Below, in pieces: positions 1 to 7,740 of a DNA stretch of 14,285 nt. Source of the stretch: Collinsella sp. (GTDB lineage: Bacteria; Actinomycetota; Coriobacteriia; Coriobacteriales; Coriobacteriaceae); assembly GCA_022713905.1 (NCBI GenBank), contig JAIHTM010000039.1:1-14285 (forward strand), given 5' to 3'. Below the pieces are notes generated by a model. The model was not told the DNA's origin, did not search any database, and saw only the letters and a program-made list of their open reading frames with translations. A program made the position numbers and the translations under genes. Every line of letters begins with the position of its first letter. Positions within the stretch are counted from its first letter, which is position 1.

Positions 1-59
1 ACGGTATCCTTGCTGGCTTTTTTCCCGCGCGGATGAAAAAGGGCTGAGGGAAAGTTTGT
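1..59 (+). other. Tail of an upstream unit, gene not identifiable
   Basis: These bases precede a strong terminator that begins at 60, so they are probably the last codons and 3' untranslated end of a gene outside the window. One frame stays open from base 2 to a TGA at 59-61 and another ends at TGA 34-36. Neither peptide tail is long enough to recognise, so no product is claimed. Confidence 0.3.
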
Positions 60-93
60 GAGCTGGTCGGGCTTTGCCCGGCCAGCTCTTTTT
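60..93 (+). terminator. Rho-independent terminator of the upstream gene
   Basis: A 13-bp stem (60-72 paired with 76-88, one G-U wobble) closes a TTT loop and is followed directly by five T (89-93). This is a textbook intrinsic terminator. It also contains the GTG at 58, which would otherwise give rsgA a longer N-terminus. This argues that the true rsgA start lies further downstream. Confidence 0.85.
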
Positions 94-103
94 GATTTAA
101 AAT
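74..103 (+). promoter_or_regulatory. Possible rsgA promoter
   Basis: TAAAAT at 98-103 is a good -10 candidate (5 of 6). TTGCCC at 74-79 is a weak -35 (4 of 6) at 18-nt spacing, but it lies inside the upstream terminator stem. A promoter must lie between the terminator and the start at 142, and this is the best candidate seen. Confidence 0.3.
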
Positions 104-141
104 ACCTGCTCAGTTGTGATTTTGGGTACTGGGAGGCGTTT

Positions 142-1326
142 GTGAGCAAGGCTAAGGCTAAGGCGAAGAAAAAGACGACGGGGGCGCGGGCTAAGCGTGA
201 TCGTCGTCGGAAGCTTGCGACCGAAGCTCCCGCATCTGCTGAGGAGCTGCTGGCAAGCGTGCCGGGACTCGACGCGCTGCAGGATGTTCCGGCGTTTGAT
301 GACCTGCCGGTCGATGAAGCTCAGCAGGCTGCCTTTGATGATTTCTGCGCACATGCCGAGGAGCCCGAGCAGATGCAGCTTGGCGCCGTGGTGCGCTTGG
401 ATCGTGGGTTTCCACTGGTGGCGACCGCCGACGATACCTTCCGCGCCGAGCATGCCGTGGGGTTTGCCAAGTCGCGCGGTGAGGACGAGGTGCTGCTGCC
501 CGCCGTGGGCGACCGTGTGGCGGTGCGCCGCGCTCCCGGGCACGATATGGGCGTGATTGAGTGCGTTCTGCCGCGCCGTACGAGCTTTGAGCGTTGGCGC
601 GGCCGTGCCCGCGGAGAGCGTCAGGTGCTCTGCTCCAACGTGGATAGCGTGCTAATCGTGCAGGCGCTCGGTGCCGGCGAGGTACTGCTCGACCGCGTGG
701 CGCGCTCGCTGGTGTTGGCGCTCGACTGCGATGCCGAGCCGGTGGTGGTACTCACCAAAGCTGACCGTTGCGATGCCGAGGAGCTCGAGCGCGATCTGGA
801 CCGCGTGCGCTGCCTGGTGGGTCCGGACGTGCGCGTGATCGTGACGTCCTCTGCTGAGGGCCGCGGCCTGGACGAGGTCCGTGTCTGCGTGCCTGCCGGG
901 AGCTGCGCCATGATTCTGGGCGAATCGGGTGCCGGCAAGTCGACGCTGCTCAATGCGCTGCTGGGCCACGATACGTTGGCGACCGGCGGTGTGCGCGAAC
1001 GCGACGACCAGGGCCGTCACACTACCGTCGCGCGCGTGATGGTGGCGCTACCGGGCGACGCCGGCGTGATCGCCGATGCCCCGGGCCTGCGCAGCCTACC
1101 GCTCGTGGGTCACGAGCGGGGTCTGGCGCGCGCCTTCCCCGAGATTGTCGAGGCATCGCGCGCGTGCCGGTTTGGCGACTGCACGCATACCCACGAACCG
1201 GGCTGCGCCGTTCGCGAGGCCGAGGACGCCGGGCAGATCGACAGCCTGCGTTTGGAAACGTTCCAAAGCCTGGCGTCATCCATGCGCGTGAGTGCTCAAA
1301 TGCTCGATCCCGATGTCCATCTGTAA
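142..1326 (+). CDS. rsgA: Ribosome small-subunit GTPase RsgA
   Basis: RsgA is a circularly permuted GTPase that acts late in 30S subunit maturation and is stimulated by the 30S particle. The permuted order is visible: G4 TKAD (205-208), then the P-loop GESGAGKS (260-267), then G3 DAPG (312-315). Before these lies an OB-fold region, about 85-170. After them is the zinc-binding knuckle Cys342, Cys347, His349, Cys355, with the spacing known for the family. The GTG at 142 was chosen because GGGAGG (131-136) sits 5 nt before it; the in-frame GTG at 58 falls in the preceding terminator. At 394 aa it is longer than the usual 300-350 because of a Lys/Arg-rich N-terminal tail and an acidic linker. The basic tail may bind rRNA (inference). 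It appears monocistronic, with a terminator on each side. Confidence 0.95.
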   Translation: MSKAKAKAKKKTTGARAKRDRRRKLATEAPASAEELLASVPGLDALQDVPAFDDLPVDEAQQAAFDDFCAHAEEPEQMQLGAVVRLDRGFPLVATADDTFRAEHAVGFAKSRGEDEVLLPAVGDRVAVRRAPGHDMGVIECVLPRRTSFERWRGRARGERQVLCSNVDSVLIVQALGAGEVLLDRVARSLVLALDCDAEPVVVLTKADRCDAEELERDLDRVRCLVGPDVRVIVTSSAEGRGLDEVRVCVPAGSCAMILGESGAGKSTLLNALLGHDTLATGGVRERDDQGRHTTVARVMVALPGDAGVIADAPGLRSLPLVGHERGLARAFPEIVEASRACRFGDCTHTHEPGCAVREAEDAGQIDSLRLETFQSLASSMRVSAQMLDPDVHL

Positions 1327-1343
1327 TTGATTTTTTCTATGAC

Positions 1344-1378
1344 AGCCGTCTCCCAACTGTTCGGGAGACGGCTTTTTT
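1344..1378 (+). terminator. Rho-independent terminator of rsgA
   Basis: A perfect 11-bp stem (1344-1354 with 1363-1373) with an 8-nt loop runs into six T (1373-1378), 17 nt after the rsgA stop codon. It separates rsgA from the pilus operon. Confidence 0.92.
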
Positions 1379-1408
1379 GCTGCGGAAAAGCCTCGAAACA
1401 TGCAGTTT

Positions 1409-1504
1409 GCTGACGTGCTGACCAAAACCTTGCCACGAGCTTGACGGGCTGGTCAGCTTCTGGTCAGCGATTGGTTTGACATCGAAAACCAAGATCGCGA
1501 TTGC
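1409..1504 (+). promoter_or_regulatory. Likely pilus-operon promoter with repeat operators
   Basis: The nonamer CTGGTCAGC occurs twice as a direct repeat (1449-1457 and 1460-1468), a period of 11 bp or about one helical turn. GCTGACC (1417-1423) is the same core inverted, and GCTGACG (1409-1415) is a near copy. Eight bases after the second repeat is a perfect -35 box, TTGACA (1476-1481). The -10 position at 17-nt spacing (1499-1504, GATTGC) is poor, as in many activator-dependent promoters. A further inverted repeat, TTGGTTT/AAACCAA (1471-1477, 1486-1492), overlaps the -35. Tandem direct repeats at this period just upstream of -35 resemble OmpR/PhoB-type sites; that regulator class is inference. 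The rest of 1379-1578 shows nothing else recognisable. Confidence 0.5.
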
Positions 1505-1578
1505 GCCGCTTTGCACTCTGACCGCCCAGACAATGGTGGTACGGGCATTCGCCCGGCACTGCCATGAGAGGAGCGGCC

Positions 1579-2238
1579 GTGAACAAGAGCAAGCGCATCG
1601 CTATCAGTCTGGTCGCGGGCGTGCTCGCTGCTCTGCTCTGCATGGTTTACGGCTCGTCAATCCGCTCGCAAGCCGAACAGGTCCAGGCTGAGACCTTGGC
1701 CAAGTACGGTGGCGATCGCGTCGAGGTATGCGTTGCGGCGCGCGATATCGATGTGGGCGAGACCCTCGATGAGACCAATGTCTTAACCCAGGAATGGCTG
1801 ACGAGTCTGCTGCCGCGTGACGCGGCGACCGAGCTGCGCCAGGTGCGCGGCGACGTGACGACTTCGCGTATTCCCAAAAACGCCGTGATCTGCAATGTCT
1901 ACACCAAGGCCGAGAGCCACAAGCTCGAGGTGCCTAAGGGCAAGGTCGCCGTTTCGGTGGCGGTCGATGCCGAGCACTCGGTCGGCGGTGCTACGGGCGT
2001 GGGCAGCTACGTGGATGTGTATGTGCAAAAAGACGGCGTAACCGATCGGCTGTGCGGCGCGTACGTGATCGATACCAGTGAGGATTCCGGTGCCACGCGC
2101 GAGGGCAAGATCGAATGGGTGACGCTGGCGGCTGACCCCGAAGACGTCAAGGAACTGCTGGGAGCCTCGGGCAAGGGAACGGTCAGCTTGACGATTCCCG
2201 CCACGGCGCGCGGCAAAAAGAGCGGAGGCGACGAGTGA
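1579..2238 (+). CDS. cpaB: CpaB/RcpC-like Flp pilus assembly protein
   Basis: Probable CpaB/RcpC family protein, first gene of the Tad operon and anchored in the membrane. The N-terminal segment at about 6-24 is a single hydrophobic helix. Residues about 49-112 match an SAF-type fold (start VEVCVAARDIDVGETL), with the typical choice of entry residues and a later RIPKNAVI segment. The remainder (about 115-205) is the RcpC-like beta-rich part. In outer-membrane bacteria this family works with the secretin; here no secretin is seen, so it may act in the wall or periplasm-like space. Start GTG 1579 has AGGAG (1569-1573) 5 nt upstream; the in-frame ATG at 1564 lacks a site. At 219 aa it is somewhat short for the family. 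Its TGA overlaps the next ATG by 1 nt, so translation is probably coupled. Confidence 0.8.
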   Translation: MNKSKRIAISLVAGVLAALLCMVYGSSIRSQAEQVQAETLAKYGGDRVEVCVAARDIDVGETLDETNVLTQEWLTSLLPRDAATELRQVRGDVTTSRIPKNAVICNVYTKAESHKLEVPKGKVAVSVAVDAEHSVGGATGVGSYVDVYVQKDGVTDRLCGAYVIDTSEDSGATREGKIEWVTLAADPEDVKELLGASGKGTVSLTIPATARGKKSGGDE

Positions 2239-3887
2239 TGAAGGCGATCTGGCTTGCGTGCTGCGCGTGCGGCGATTACGGACTGTTGCAGCGGGAAGTC
2301 GAGGGCCGTGATGTGGGTGCACAGGTGCTTCGCGTGGGTGACCTGGACGGGCTGGTTTCCATGGCGCGGGCGTTTCCGTCACGCCGCGGGGCTGCCATCA
2401 TCGCGGCGTCTCTGTTTGATACCGAAGATGTGCGCAAGACTGTTGCGCGCCTGACGGCCGAAGGCCGCGTGAGTCGCGTGGTCGTGTTGATAGAAGCGCT
2501 CGATCCGTCGGATATCGAGGGGCTGTTTCGCGCGGGGGCGACCGAGGTCATCGCTGCACACAGTATATGCGGCAACGGGCGCGCGGGCGAGGGAGCGGTT
2601 GATTCCGATCGGCGCATGACGATTGAGCCCGATGCTTTTGTTGATAGGGAACCCGGGGCGCCTCGCGCTACAAGAGGCCCGCGTGTTGATGATTATGGAA
2701 AAGCGGAAGCCGAGCATGGTCGGCGCCCCCGGAACCCCCTTGTATACGATGACGCTGGAGGGCCGGCGCAGCATGCTGGCGATTCCCCGGCTGTAGATAT
2801 GGGATACGTGCACGGCGTGAATCTGGCGGATGAACTCGATGAAGTTGAGGGCTTTGCCGGGTGCGGCGAGTTGTCGCTGATGCAGCATGAGCAGATTGCA
2901 CAGAACGAGCCTGCCTCGCAGACCGAACAAGCTGCCATGCCGGCTTGGACGCAGCGTGTGGTTGCGGCGGGGGAGACGGGGACGCTGTCACCGACGCCCG
3001 CCCCGCCGCCTCCGATGCCGCCGGCAGACGCTGCCGCTTCGCCGCATCGAGCTCCGGTCATCTGCGCCATTTCGGGTTCGGGCGGTTGCGGCAAGTCGAC
3101 GATCGTTGCCACCATGGCACACACATCGTCGCTGTTGGGCTTGCGTGCCGCCGTGCTCGACCTGGATCTGATGTTTGGAAACCTTTACGACTTGTTAGGC
3201 GTCGATGCTCCGCGCGATATGGCGGCACTTATCGAGCCGTCGGCGGCGGGCACGCTCACCGAGCCGGATATCGTAGCCACATCGATGCGCGTGGCACCGG
3301 GCGTTACGCTCTGGGGTCCCGTCGCGGCGCCCGAGCAAGCCGAGCTCATGGCACGTCCGGTGGAGCTACTGCTTGATGTTCTGCGTCGAGAATCCGATGT
3401 GGTCTTTATCGATACCTCGGTCTTTTGGGGCGACGCCGTGGCGGCTGCGGTGGCGGCGAGCGACCGTTGCCTGGTCGTTGGCGATGCGGCGGTGTCGTCC
3501 GCGGCATCGGCATCGCGCGTCATTGAACTGGCAGGTCGAGTAAGTGTGCCGCGCACGCGCATGAGCGCCGTGTTCAACCGGTTCGGTGCGCGCGGGGCAG
3601 ACGAGGACGTCGCCATGCGCTTTGAGATTGCCTGTGCGTTGAGCTCCAAGATTCGTATCGCCGATGGCGGGCAGGATCTCGCCGCGCTCATGGCGTTTGG
3701 GCGCGCTGACGAGGCAGTGGGGCAGACCAGCGCTTTTGCGACTAGCGTGCGCGAGGCCACGCGCGAGATGCTCGTGGAACTGGGGTGCGCCGTCGGCCCT
3801 TGGAGCGATATGGTCGCCGACCGTGCAACGCGCACCGAACGCCCGCGTATCCGCCTTCCCTGGTCGCGCGAGGGCGATCAGCGATGA
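2238..3887 (+). CDS. tadZ: TadZ/CpaE-like pilus-localising ATPase
   Basis: TadZ/CpaE proteins are MinD/ParA-like ATPases that place the Tad machine in the cell. Residues about 1-110 look like the atypical receiver domain of the family. Residues about 115-268 form a low-complexity, acidic then Pro/Ala-rich linker with several otherwise rare codons (AGG, AGA, ATA). The ATPase core follows: Walker A GSGGCGKST (280-288, Lys286), a DLDLMFGN motif, and Walker B VVFIDTS. The signature Lys of the deviant Walker A (KGGxGKT) is Ser281, so ATP-dependent dimerisation may differ from MinD (inference). Three Cys at 8, 9 and 11 are unusual. GGAGG (2224-2228) serves either ATG 2238 or GTG 2235; the ATG was chosen, overlapping the previous stop by 1 nt. 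It ends in a 4-nt ATGA overlap with tadA. Confidence 0.85.
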   Translation: MKAIWLACCACGDYGLLQREVEGRDVGAQVLRVGDLDGLVSMARAFPSRRGAAIIAASLFDTEDVRKTVARLTAEGRVSRVVVLIEALDPSDIEGLFRAGATEVIAAHSICGNGRAGEGAVDSDRRMTIEPDAFVDREPGAPRATRGPRVDDYGKAEAEHGRRPRNPLVYDDAGGPAQHAGDSPAVDMGYVHGVNLADELDEVEGFAGCGELSLMQHEQIAQNEPASQTEQAAMPAWTQRVVAAGETGTLSPTPAPPPPMPPADAAASPHRAPVICAISGSGGCGKSTIVATMAHTSSLLGLRAAVLDLDLMFGNLYDLLGVDAPRDMAALIEPSAAGTLTEPDIVATSMRVAPGVTLWGPVAAPEQAELMARPVELLLDVLRRESDVVFIDTSVFWGDAVAAAVAASDRCLVVGDAAVSSAASASRVIELAGRVSVPRTRMSAVFNRFGARGADEDVAMRFEIACALSSKIRIADGGQDLAALMAFGRADEAVGQTSAFATSVREATREMLVELGCAVGPWSDMVADRATRTERPRIRLPWSREGDQR

Positions 3888-5212
3888 GCCTGCAAACGAG
3901 GATTAAGGCTGCCGGCGCTGCGGCGGCGGCAGCGCCTGTAGATGCGGGGCGTCGCCGCGCCGTGAAACGACGCACCAAGCGCGCCGTGATGGACCGCATG
4001 GGTTACGACGAAGTGGCGCGTATCAGCGCCTATATCGACCCGGCACTTGCCCGCTCGGAATTGCGTCCTGCGGTGGAGGCGGCGCTCAATGTTGAGGAGC
4101 CGACCGATCTCGCGACGCCCGAGCGCGAGACCATCATCGACGAGATTTTGGATGACGTGGTGGGCTTGGGGCCGTTGCAGCCGCTCATCGAGGACGACAC
4201 CGTTACCGAGATCATGATCAACGGCTGCCGCTCGGCTTTCTTTGAACGCGGCGGCGTCTTGTACCCCATCGAGCATGCGTTTGAGGATGATGAGCAGATC
4301 CGTGTGCTTATCGACCGCATTATCTCGCCACTTGGCCGCCGCATCGACGAGCGCAGCCCCATCGTCAACGCCCGCCTCAAAACGGGCTATCGCGTCAACG
4401 CGGTGATTCCGCCTGTGGCGATTGACGGACCGATTCTCACCATCCGAAAGTTCTCGGACCGCATCTGCTCACTGGACGAGCTTGTGGGGCTGGGGTCGCT
4501 GCCGCTTTGGTATGCGCAGCTGCTGTCGTGCGCGGTGTCGCTGCGACAGGACCTGGCGGTTGCGGGAGGCACGGGATCTGGTAAGACCACCCTGCTCAAC
4601 GCGTTGTCATGCGAGATTTCCACCGGCGAGCGCATCGTGACGATCGAGGACTCTGCCGAGCTCAAGTTTGCGCATCATCCGCACGTGGTGCGCCTAGAGG
4701 CGCGCGAGGCTTCAATTGAGGGTGAGGGTGCGGTGACGATTCGCGACCTAGTAACTAATGCCCTGCGCATGCGCCCCGACCGCATCGTGGTGGGCGAGGT
4801 GCGTGGTGCCGAGTGCTGCGACATGTTGCAGGCCATGAACACGGGCCACGACGGGTCGCTCACCACACTTCATGCGGGTTCAGAACAGGAGACCGTGGTG
4901 CGTCTGACATTGCTTGCACGTTATGGCATCGATCTGCCGAGCGAGCTCATCGAGGAGCAGATTGCCATGGCGCTCGACGGCATCGTGATGTCCGAGCGCC
5001 ACGCCGATGGCAGGCGTTTCGTCTCCTCGTATTCGGGGGTGCGTCGCGCCGCGTCGGGCGGCGTAGAGCTCGAGCGCTATGTGACTTTCGATGCCGCCGA
5101 GCGCACCTGGACGCTTGACCGCGAGCCGCCGTTTATCGCAGAAGGCCTGCGGTCGGGGACGCTCACACAAGAGGAGGTGGACGAATGGAGGTCGCTGTGC
5201 CCCTCGTCGTAG
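3884..5212 (+). CDS. tadA: TadA/CpaF pilus assembly ATPase
   Basis: Hexameric type II/IV secretion ATPase that powers Flp pilus assembly from the cytoplasmic side of the TadB/TadC platform. Every hallmark is present: an N-terminal domain (about 30-200), Walker A GGTGSGKT (228-235, Lys234), Asp box TIEDSAEL (253-260), Walker B ending in Glu305 (IVVGEVRG), and a His box with His322 and His330 (GHDGSLTTLHAG). The 442-aa length is usual. ATG 3884 overlaps the tadZ stop as ATGA; an in-frame upstream start at 3785 would only read the tadZ tail out of frame. The first 40 residues are Ala- and Arg-rich. The last 28 nt overlap tadB. Confidence 0.96.
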   Translation: MSLQTRIKAAGAAAAAAPVDAGRRRAVKRRTKRAVMDRMGYDEVARISAYIDPALARSELRPAVEAALNVEEPTDLATPERETIIDEILDDVVGLGPLQPLIEDDTVTEIMINGCRSAFFERGGVLYPIEHAFEDDEQIRVLIDRIISPLGRRIDERSPIVNARLKTGYRVNAVIPPVAIDGPILTIRKFSDRICSLDELVGLGSLPLWYAQLLSCAVSLRQDLAVAGGTGSGKTTLLNALSCEISTGERIVTIEDSAELKFAHHPHVVRLEAREASIEGEGAVTIRDLVTNALRMRPDRIVVGEVRGAECCDMLQAMNTGHDGSLTTLHAGSEQETVVRLTLLARYGIDLPSELIEEQIAMALDGIVMSERHADGRRFVSSYSGVRRAASGGVELERYVTFDAAERTWTLDREPPFIAEGLRSGTLTQEEVDEWRSLCPSS

Positions 5213-6111
5213 GGGGTTTGGCAGGGTTTTCTGTTGCGACGGCGTGCGGGGCGGAACCTCGTGTGCCGCAGGTGCCGCCGGCGGAGCTGGCGCGTCAGGC
5301 GCTCGAGACGGTGGCAGAGAGGCTGCCGCGTGAGCTGGTGGAAAACGATCTGCTGAAAAAGATCGCCCGTTCGTGGACATCGCTGGCTCCGGCGCATCGC
5401 CTTGGCCTCGTGATCGAAGATGCTTCGGGGCGTTTGGCGTTTCTACTGCTATCGAGCGGTGTCTGCTGCGTTTTACTAACGATGGTGTCGTTATCGCCCC
5501 TCGGGTTTGCCTTGGGACTTGTTGCTCCGATTGCCGCTGGCGCCGCTCGGGATGGCTTTGAGAGCCGGCGCGAGCAACACGATGCAGAAGAGGCCATGCC
5601 CGAGGCGTTTACCGCACTTTCCATGTCGCTTGCCTCGGGACATTCGCTGGCCCAGGGCATGCGCTTTGTGGGCGCTCATGCGCAAGAACCGGTGCATACC
5701 GAGTTTTTGCGGGTGGCGGCGGCGATCGATTGCGGTATCTCGGCGACCGACGCGCTCGATGACTTGCTCGTGCGCATCGACGCTCCCGGCCTTTCGCTTG
5801 TGACCTTGGCGCTTAAGGTGTCTCAGCGCACCGGTGCTCCGCTTGCCGACTTACTGTCCGAGGCGTCGAGCATGGTGGGGGAGCGCATTGAGCTCAAGCG
5901 CCGCCTGGATGTCAAGACGTCGCAGGCTCGCATGTCTGCGCATATGGTCGCGGCGATGCCGGCGGGCATGTGCGCGGTGTTGGCGCTGCTTTCGGCAGAT
6001 TTTCGTCGCGGTCTCGCGACGCCTGCCGGCGTGGGCGCTGTGGTGCTGGGTCTTGCCCTCAACGCCGTTGCCCTGGTGGTTATCCGGCGCATTATGCGGG
6101 TGGAGCTATGA
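5185..6111 (+). CDS. tadB: TadB inner-membrane platform protein
   Basis: Polytopic membrane protein of the GspF/T2SSF family that forms the pilus platform together with TadC and receives force from TadA. A short N-terminal hydrophobic stretch (about 4-20) is followed by a long hydrophobic region, about 84-120. The T2SSF cytoplasmic domain lies at about 137-253 (including AMPEAFTALSMSLASGHSLA and a PLADLLSEASSMV segment). Two C-terminal membrane helices lie at about 253-273 and 280-304. The 308-aa length is usual. ATG 5185 follows GAGGAGG (5171-5177) by 7 nt, and the gene starts inside the end of tadA in another frame, which suggests coupling. It shares a 4-nt ATGA overlap with tadC. Confidence 0.9.
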   Translation: MEVAVPLVVGGLAGFSVATACGAEPRVPQVPPAELARQALETVAERLPRELVENDLLKKIARSWTSLAPAHRLGLVIEDASGRLAFLLLSSGVCCVLLTMVSLSPLGFALGLVAPIAAGAARDGFESRREQHDAEEAMPEAFTALSMSLASGHSLAQGMRFVGAHAQEPVHTEFLRVAAAIDCGISATDALDDLLVRIDAPGLSLVTLALKVSQRTGAPLADLLSEASSMVGERIELKRRLDVKTSQARMSAHMVAAMPAGMCAVLALLSADFRRGLATPAGVGAVVLGLALNAVALVVIRRIMRVEL

Positions 6112-6749
6112 GCGCCCCGGTTGCAGTTGCGGCTTGCCTGTGCGCCCTGAGTGTATTTGTCGCGACGGGTTTGGATCGGGCGGATGCACGCAAGATCGCA
6201 GAGGCCTGCAAGCGCGAGGCGGTGCTGGTCGCTGCCGCGGGTCGCTCGGTGGTCGATGCTCTGACCGCGCGAGTGAAGGGTGCGGTTGGAGCGGGCGGCC
6301 CGGCGCGAGTGTCGCTCGGCGAAGTGTCCGAGATGATTGATGTTGTGCGCTTGGGTCTTTCGGCCGGTCTTTCGTTTGATGCGGCGCTTGAGATTTTCTG
6401 CGCCAACCGCCGGTCAGTGCTGGCTCTTCGCCTTGAGCGCGCCTGTATGGCGTGGCAGGTGGGCGTGGGCACGCGTGAGGACGAGTTGTTGGCCGCCGCG
6501 CGCGACCTGGACGTGCGAGCGCTCGAGACCTTTGCCATCACGGTGGGGCAGGCGCTCGCCCTGGGTGCCCCACTTGCCGAGACGCTGGCCGCTCAAAGTC
6601 GCGAGATCCGTGCGGCTCATCGCGCCGCGGTCGAGCGCGAGATCGAGCGTGCGCCCGTCAAGCTGCTGATTCCCACCGGCACGCTCATCTTGCCGGCGTT
6701 GCTTCTGTCCATATTGGGCCCGCTGCTGGGAGCAGGCGGGATGATGTAG
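6108..6749 (+). CDS. tadC: TadC inner-membrane platform protein
   Basis: Second T2SSF platform protein and TadB partner. A hydrophobic helix lies at about 2-22, the T2SSF domain at about 69-190 (SEMIDVVRLGLSAGLSFDAA, then an ALETFAITVGQALALGAPLA stretch), and a C-terminal hydrophobic span at about 183-208. At 213 aa it is shorter than most TadC proteins (about 300), mainly because the N-terminal membrane part is reduced. ATG 6108 overlaps the tadB TGA (ATGA), with GGTGGAG just upstream. The longer open frame back to 5970 is an Arg/Cys-rich shadow of tadB. The pilin gene follows 10 nt after the stop. Confidence 0.88.
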   Translation: MSAPVAVAACLCALSVFVATGLDRADARKIAEACKREAVLVAAAGRSVVDALTARVKGAVGAGGPARVSLGEVSEMIDVVRLGLSAGLSFDAALEIFCANRRSVLALRLERACMAWQVGVGTREDELLAAARDLDVRALETFAITVGQALALGAPLAETLAAQSREIRAAHRAAVEREIERAPVKLLIPTGTLILPALLLSILGPLLGAGGMM

Positions 6750-6759
6750 GGAGGAATAC

Positions 6760-6993
6760 ATGAACACGATGACTGACGCTGCTGGCAAGGTCCAGGGCTG
6801 GGCGTTTTGCCGGGCGGCACATGTTCGTCAGCGCGCCAAGGAACTATTGCAGGAGGAGAGTGCACAGGGTACCACCGAGTATGCCATCTTGGTCGGCGTG
6901 CTCGTGGTGATCGCGATTATCGCCATCGTCGCATTTAAGGGCAAGGTCCAAGATCTATGGAACGCTATCAGCGAGGGCATCAACAGCCTGTAG
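6760..6993 (+). CDS. flp: Flp-family major pilin
   Basis: Probable main structural pilin of the Tad fibre (77 aa). A leader of about 37 residues ends in EESAQGTTEYA, followed by a strongly hydrophobic helix (about ILVGVLVVIAIIAIVAF) and a short soluble tail. With the conserved Glu at +5, prepilin peptidase would cut between Ala and Gln; most relatives carry Gly at -1. The leader is longer than in typical Flp proteins. A strong site, GGGAGG (6749-6754), sits close to ATG 6760, fitting high expression. No internal promoter was clear. Confidence 0.9.
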   Translation: MNTMTDAAGKVQGWAFCRAAHVRQRAKELLQEESAQGTTEYAILVGVLVVIAIIAIVAFKGKVQDLWNAISEGINSL

Positions 6994-7520
6994 AGGGCGA
7001 GCGCCCCATCGGGGTGCTGCTGGTGTTTGCTTGCCTGACCGTGGCGATAGCGGCGGTGCTTTGGGGGCTTAACGCCGCGCGGCAGCAGCGTCCTGGGACC
7101 GCCTCCGATTTGGGCTCAGATTCGGCGGTGGCGTCTCAAAAAGATGAGATGCGAGATGCGGACGATTCGGATGTCGCTGTCACAGCGCAAACCTTTCTGC
7201 GGACGCTCGACAAGCGGTCTGGCACTGCGACGGATTCGCCTGAGGGCAACGCGATTGCGGTCCGGCTTGCATGGTCCGAGGACCGACCGATGACCGATGC
7301 GGCGGCGGATATGCTGCGTGCCTATCGCGAGGTACCCACGGCGCAACTTGCTCTGAGCGGCTATCTCGACATCAAGGGAAACGTGTGGGGCGCCATCGTG
7401 CGCGACGGACGCGGCTGGGTCGATATGGTGACAATTGCCGCGGATGCTGGCGATGCTTCGTGTCGTCTGCGCGCCGTGCGCCTGAGCCCGCAGGCAACGG
7501 ACTCAAAGGAGGGATCGTGA
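6957..7520 (+). CDS. Unrecognised single-pass membrane protein of pilus operon
   Basis: No family was recognised. The 187-aa product has a short basic N-terminus, one membrane helix at about 18-41, a polar Ser/Asp-rich spacer (about 45-75), and a compact C-terminal domain, about 75-180, with Trp residues in mixed strand/helix pattern. This predicts a cytoplasmic tail and an external domain. It sits between two pilin genes, so a role as minor pilus subunit, assembly factor or pilin chaperone is inferred from context only. The start is uncertain: ATG 6957 has weak AAGG (6943-6946) and overlaps flp by 37 nt; GTG 7014 would begin in the helix and has no good site. The frame is clearly coding from about 7010 onward. 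A strong site for the next gene lies at its end. Confidence 0.65.
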   Translation: MERYQRGHQQPVEGERPIGVLLVFACLTVAIAAVLWGLNAARQQRPGTASDLGSDSAVASQKDEMRDADDSDVAVTAQTFLRTLDKRSGTATDSPEGNAIAVRLAWSEDRPMTDAAADMLRAYREVPTAQLALSGYLDIKGNVWGAIVRDGRGWVDMVTIAADAGDASCRLRAVRLSPQATDSKEGS

Positions 7521-7521
7521 A

Positions 7522-7740
7522 ATGCATGATGTCCTGCGTGAGGAATCTGCCCAGGCGACGGTCGAATACGCCATTGTCACGGTGGCGCTGTTATCGATCG
7601 TGCTGGCGATCGCGGGACTTTGGCGTGCCGGCACCGATGGGCGCTTGGCGGCGCTGGTTGAGCGGGCGGCATCCCATAGCGTTGCCTCGACGTCGGTTAT
7701 CGACGCCGCTGCGGCCGCTAAGGACATCGCGTTGTATTGA
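7522..7740 (+). CDS. Second Flp-like small pilin
   Basis: A 72-aa pilin-like protein. The short leader MHDVLREESAQ leads into ATVEYA and a hydrophobic helix (about 15-33), then a small Ala-rich soluble tail. The junction is nearly identical to that of Flp (EESAQGTTEYA), so it is probably processed by the same peptidase. It may be a minor pilin. ATG 7522 is preceded by GGAGGG (7508-7513) at 8 nt spacing and lies 1 nt after the previous stop. Its TGA is overlapped by the apparent start of the next gene. Confidence 0.82.
   Translation: MHDVLREESAQATVEYAIVTVALLSIVLAIAGLWRAGTDGRLAALVERAASHSVASTSVIDAAAAAKDIALY

Noticed and set aside
58..141. N-terminal extension of RsgA from GTG 58
   Set aside because: The extra codons read through a perfect intrinsic terminator (60-93), and a strong ribosome site precedes GTG 142.
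7271..7735. Long upstream extension of the TadE-like frame
   Set aside because: The residues are Arg/Trp/Cys-rich shadow translation of two other genes, without pilus-type features.
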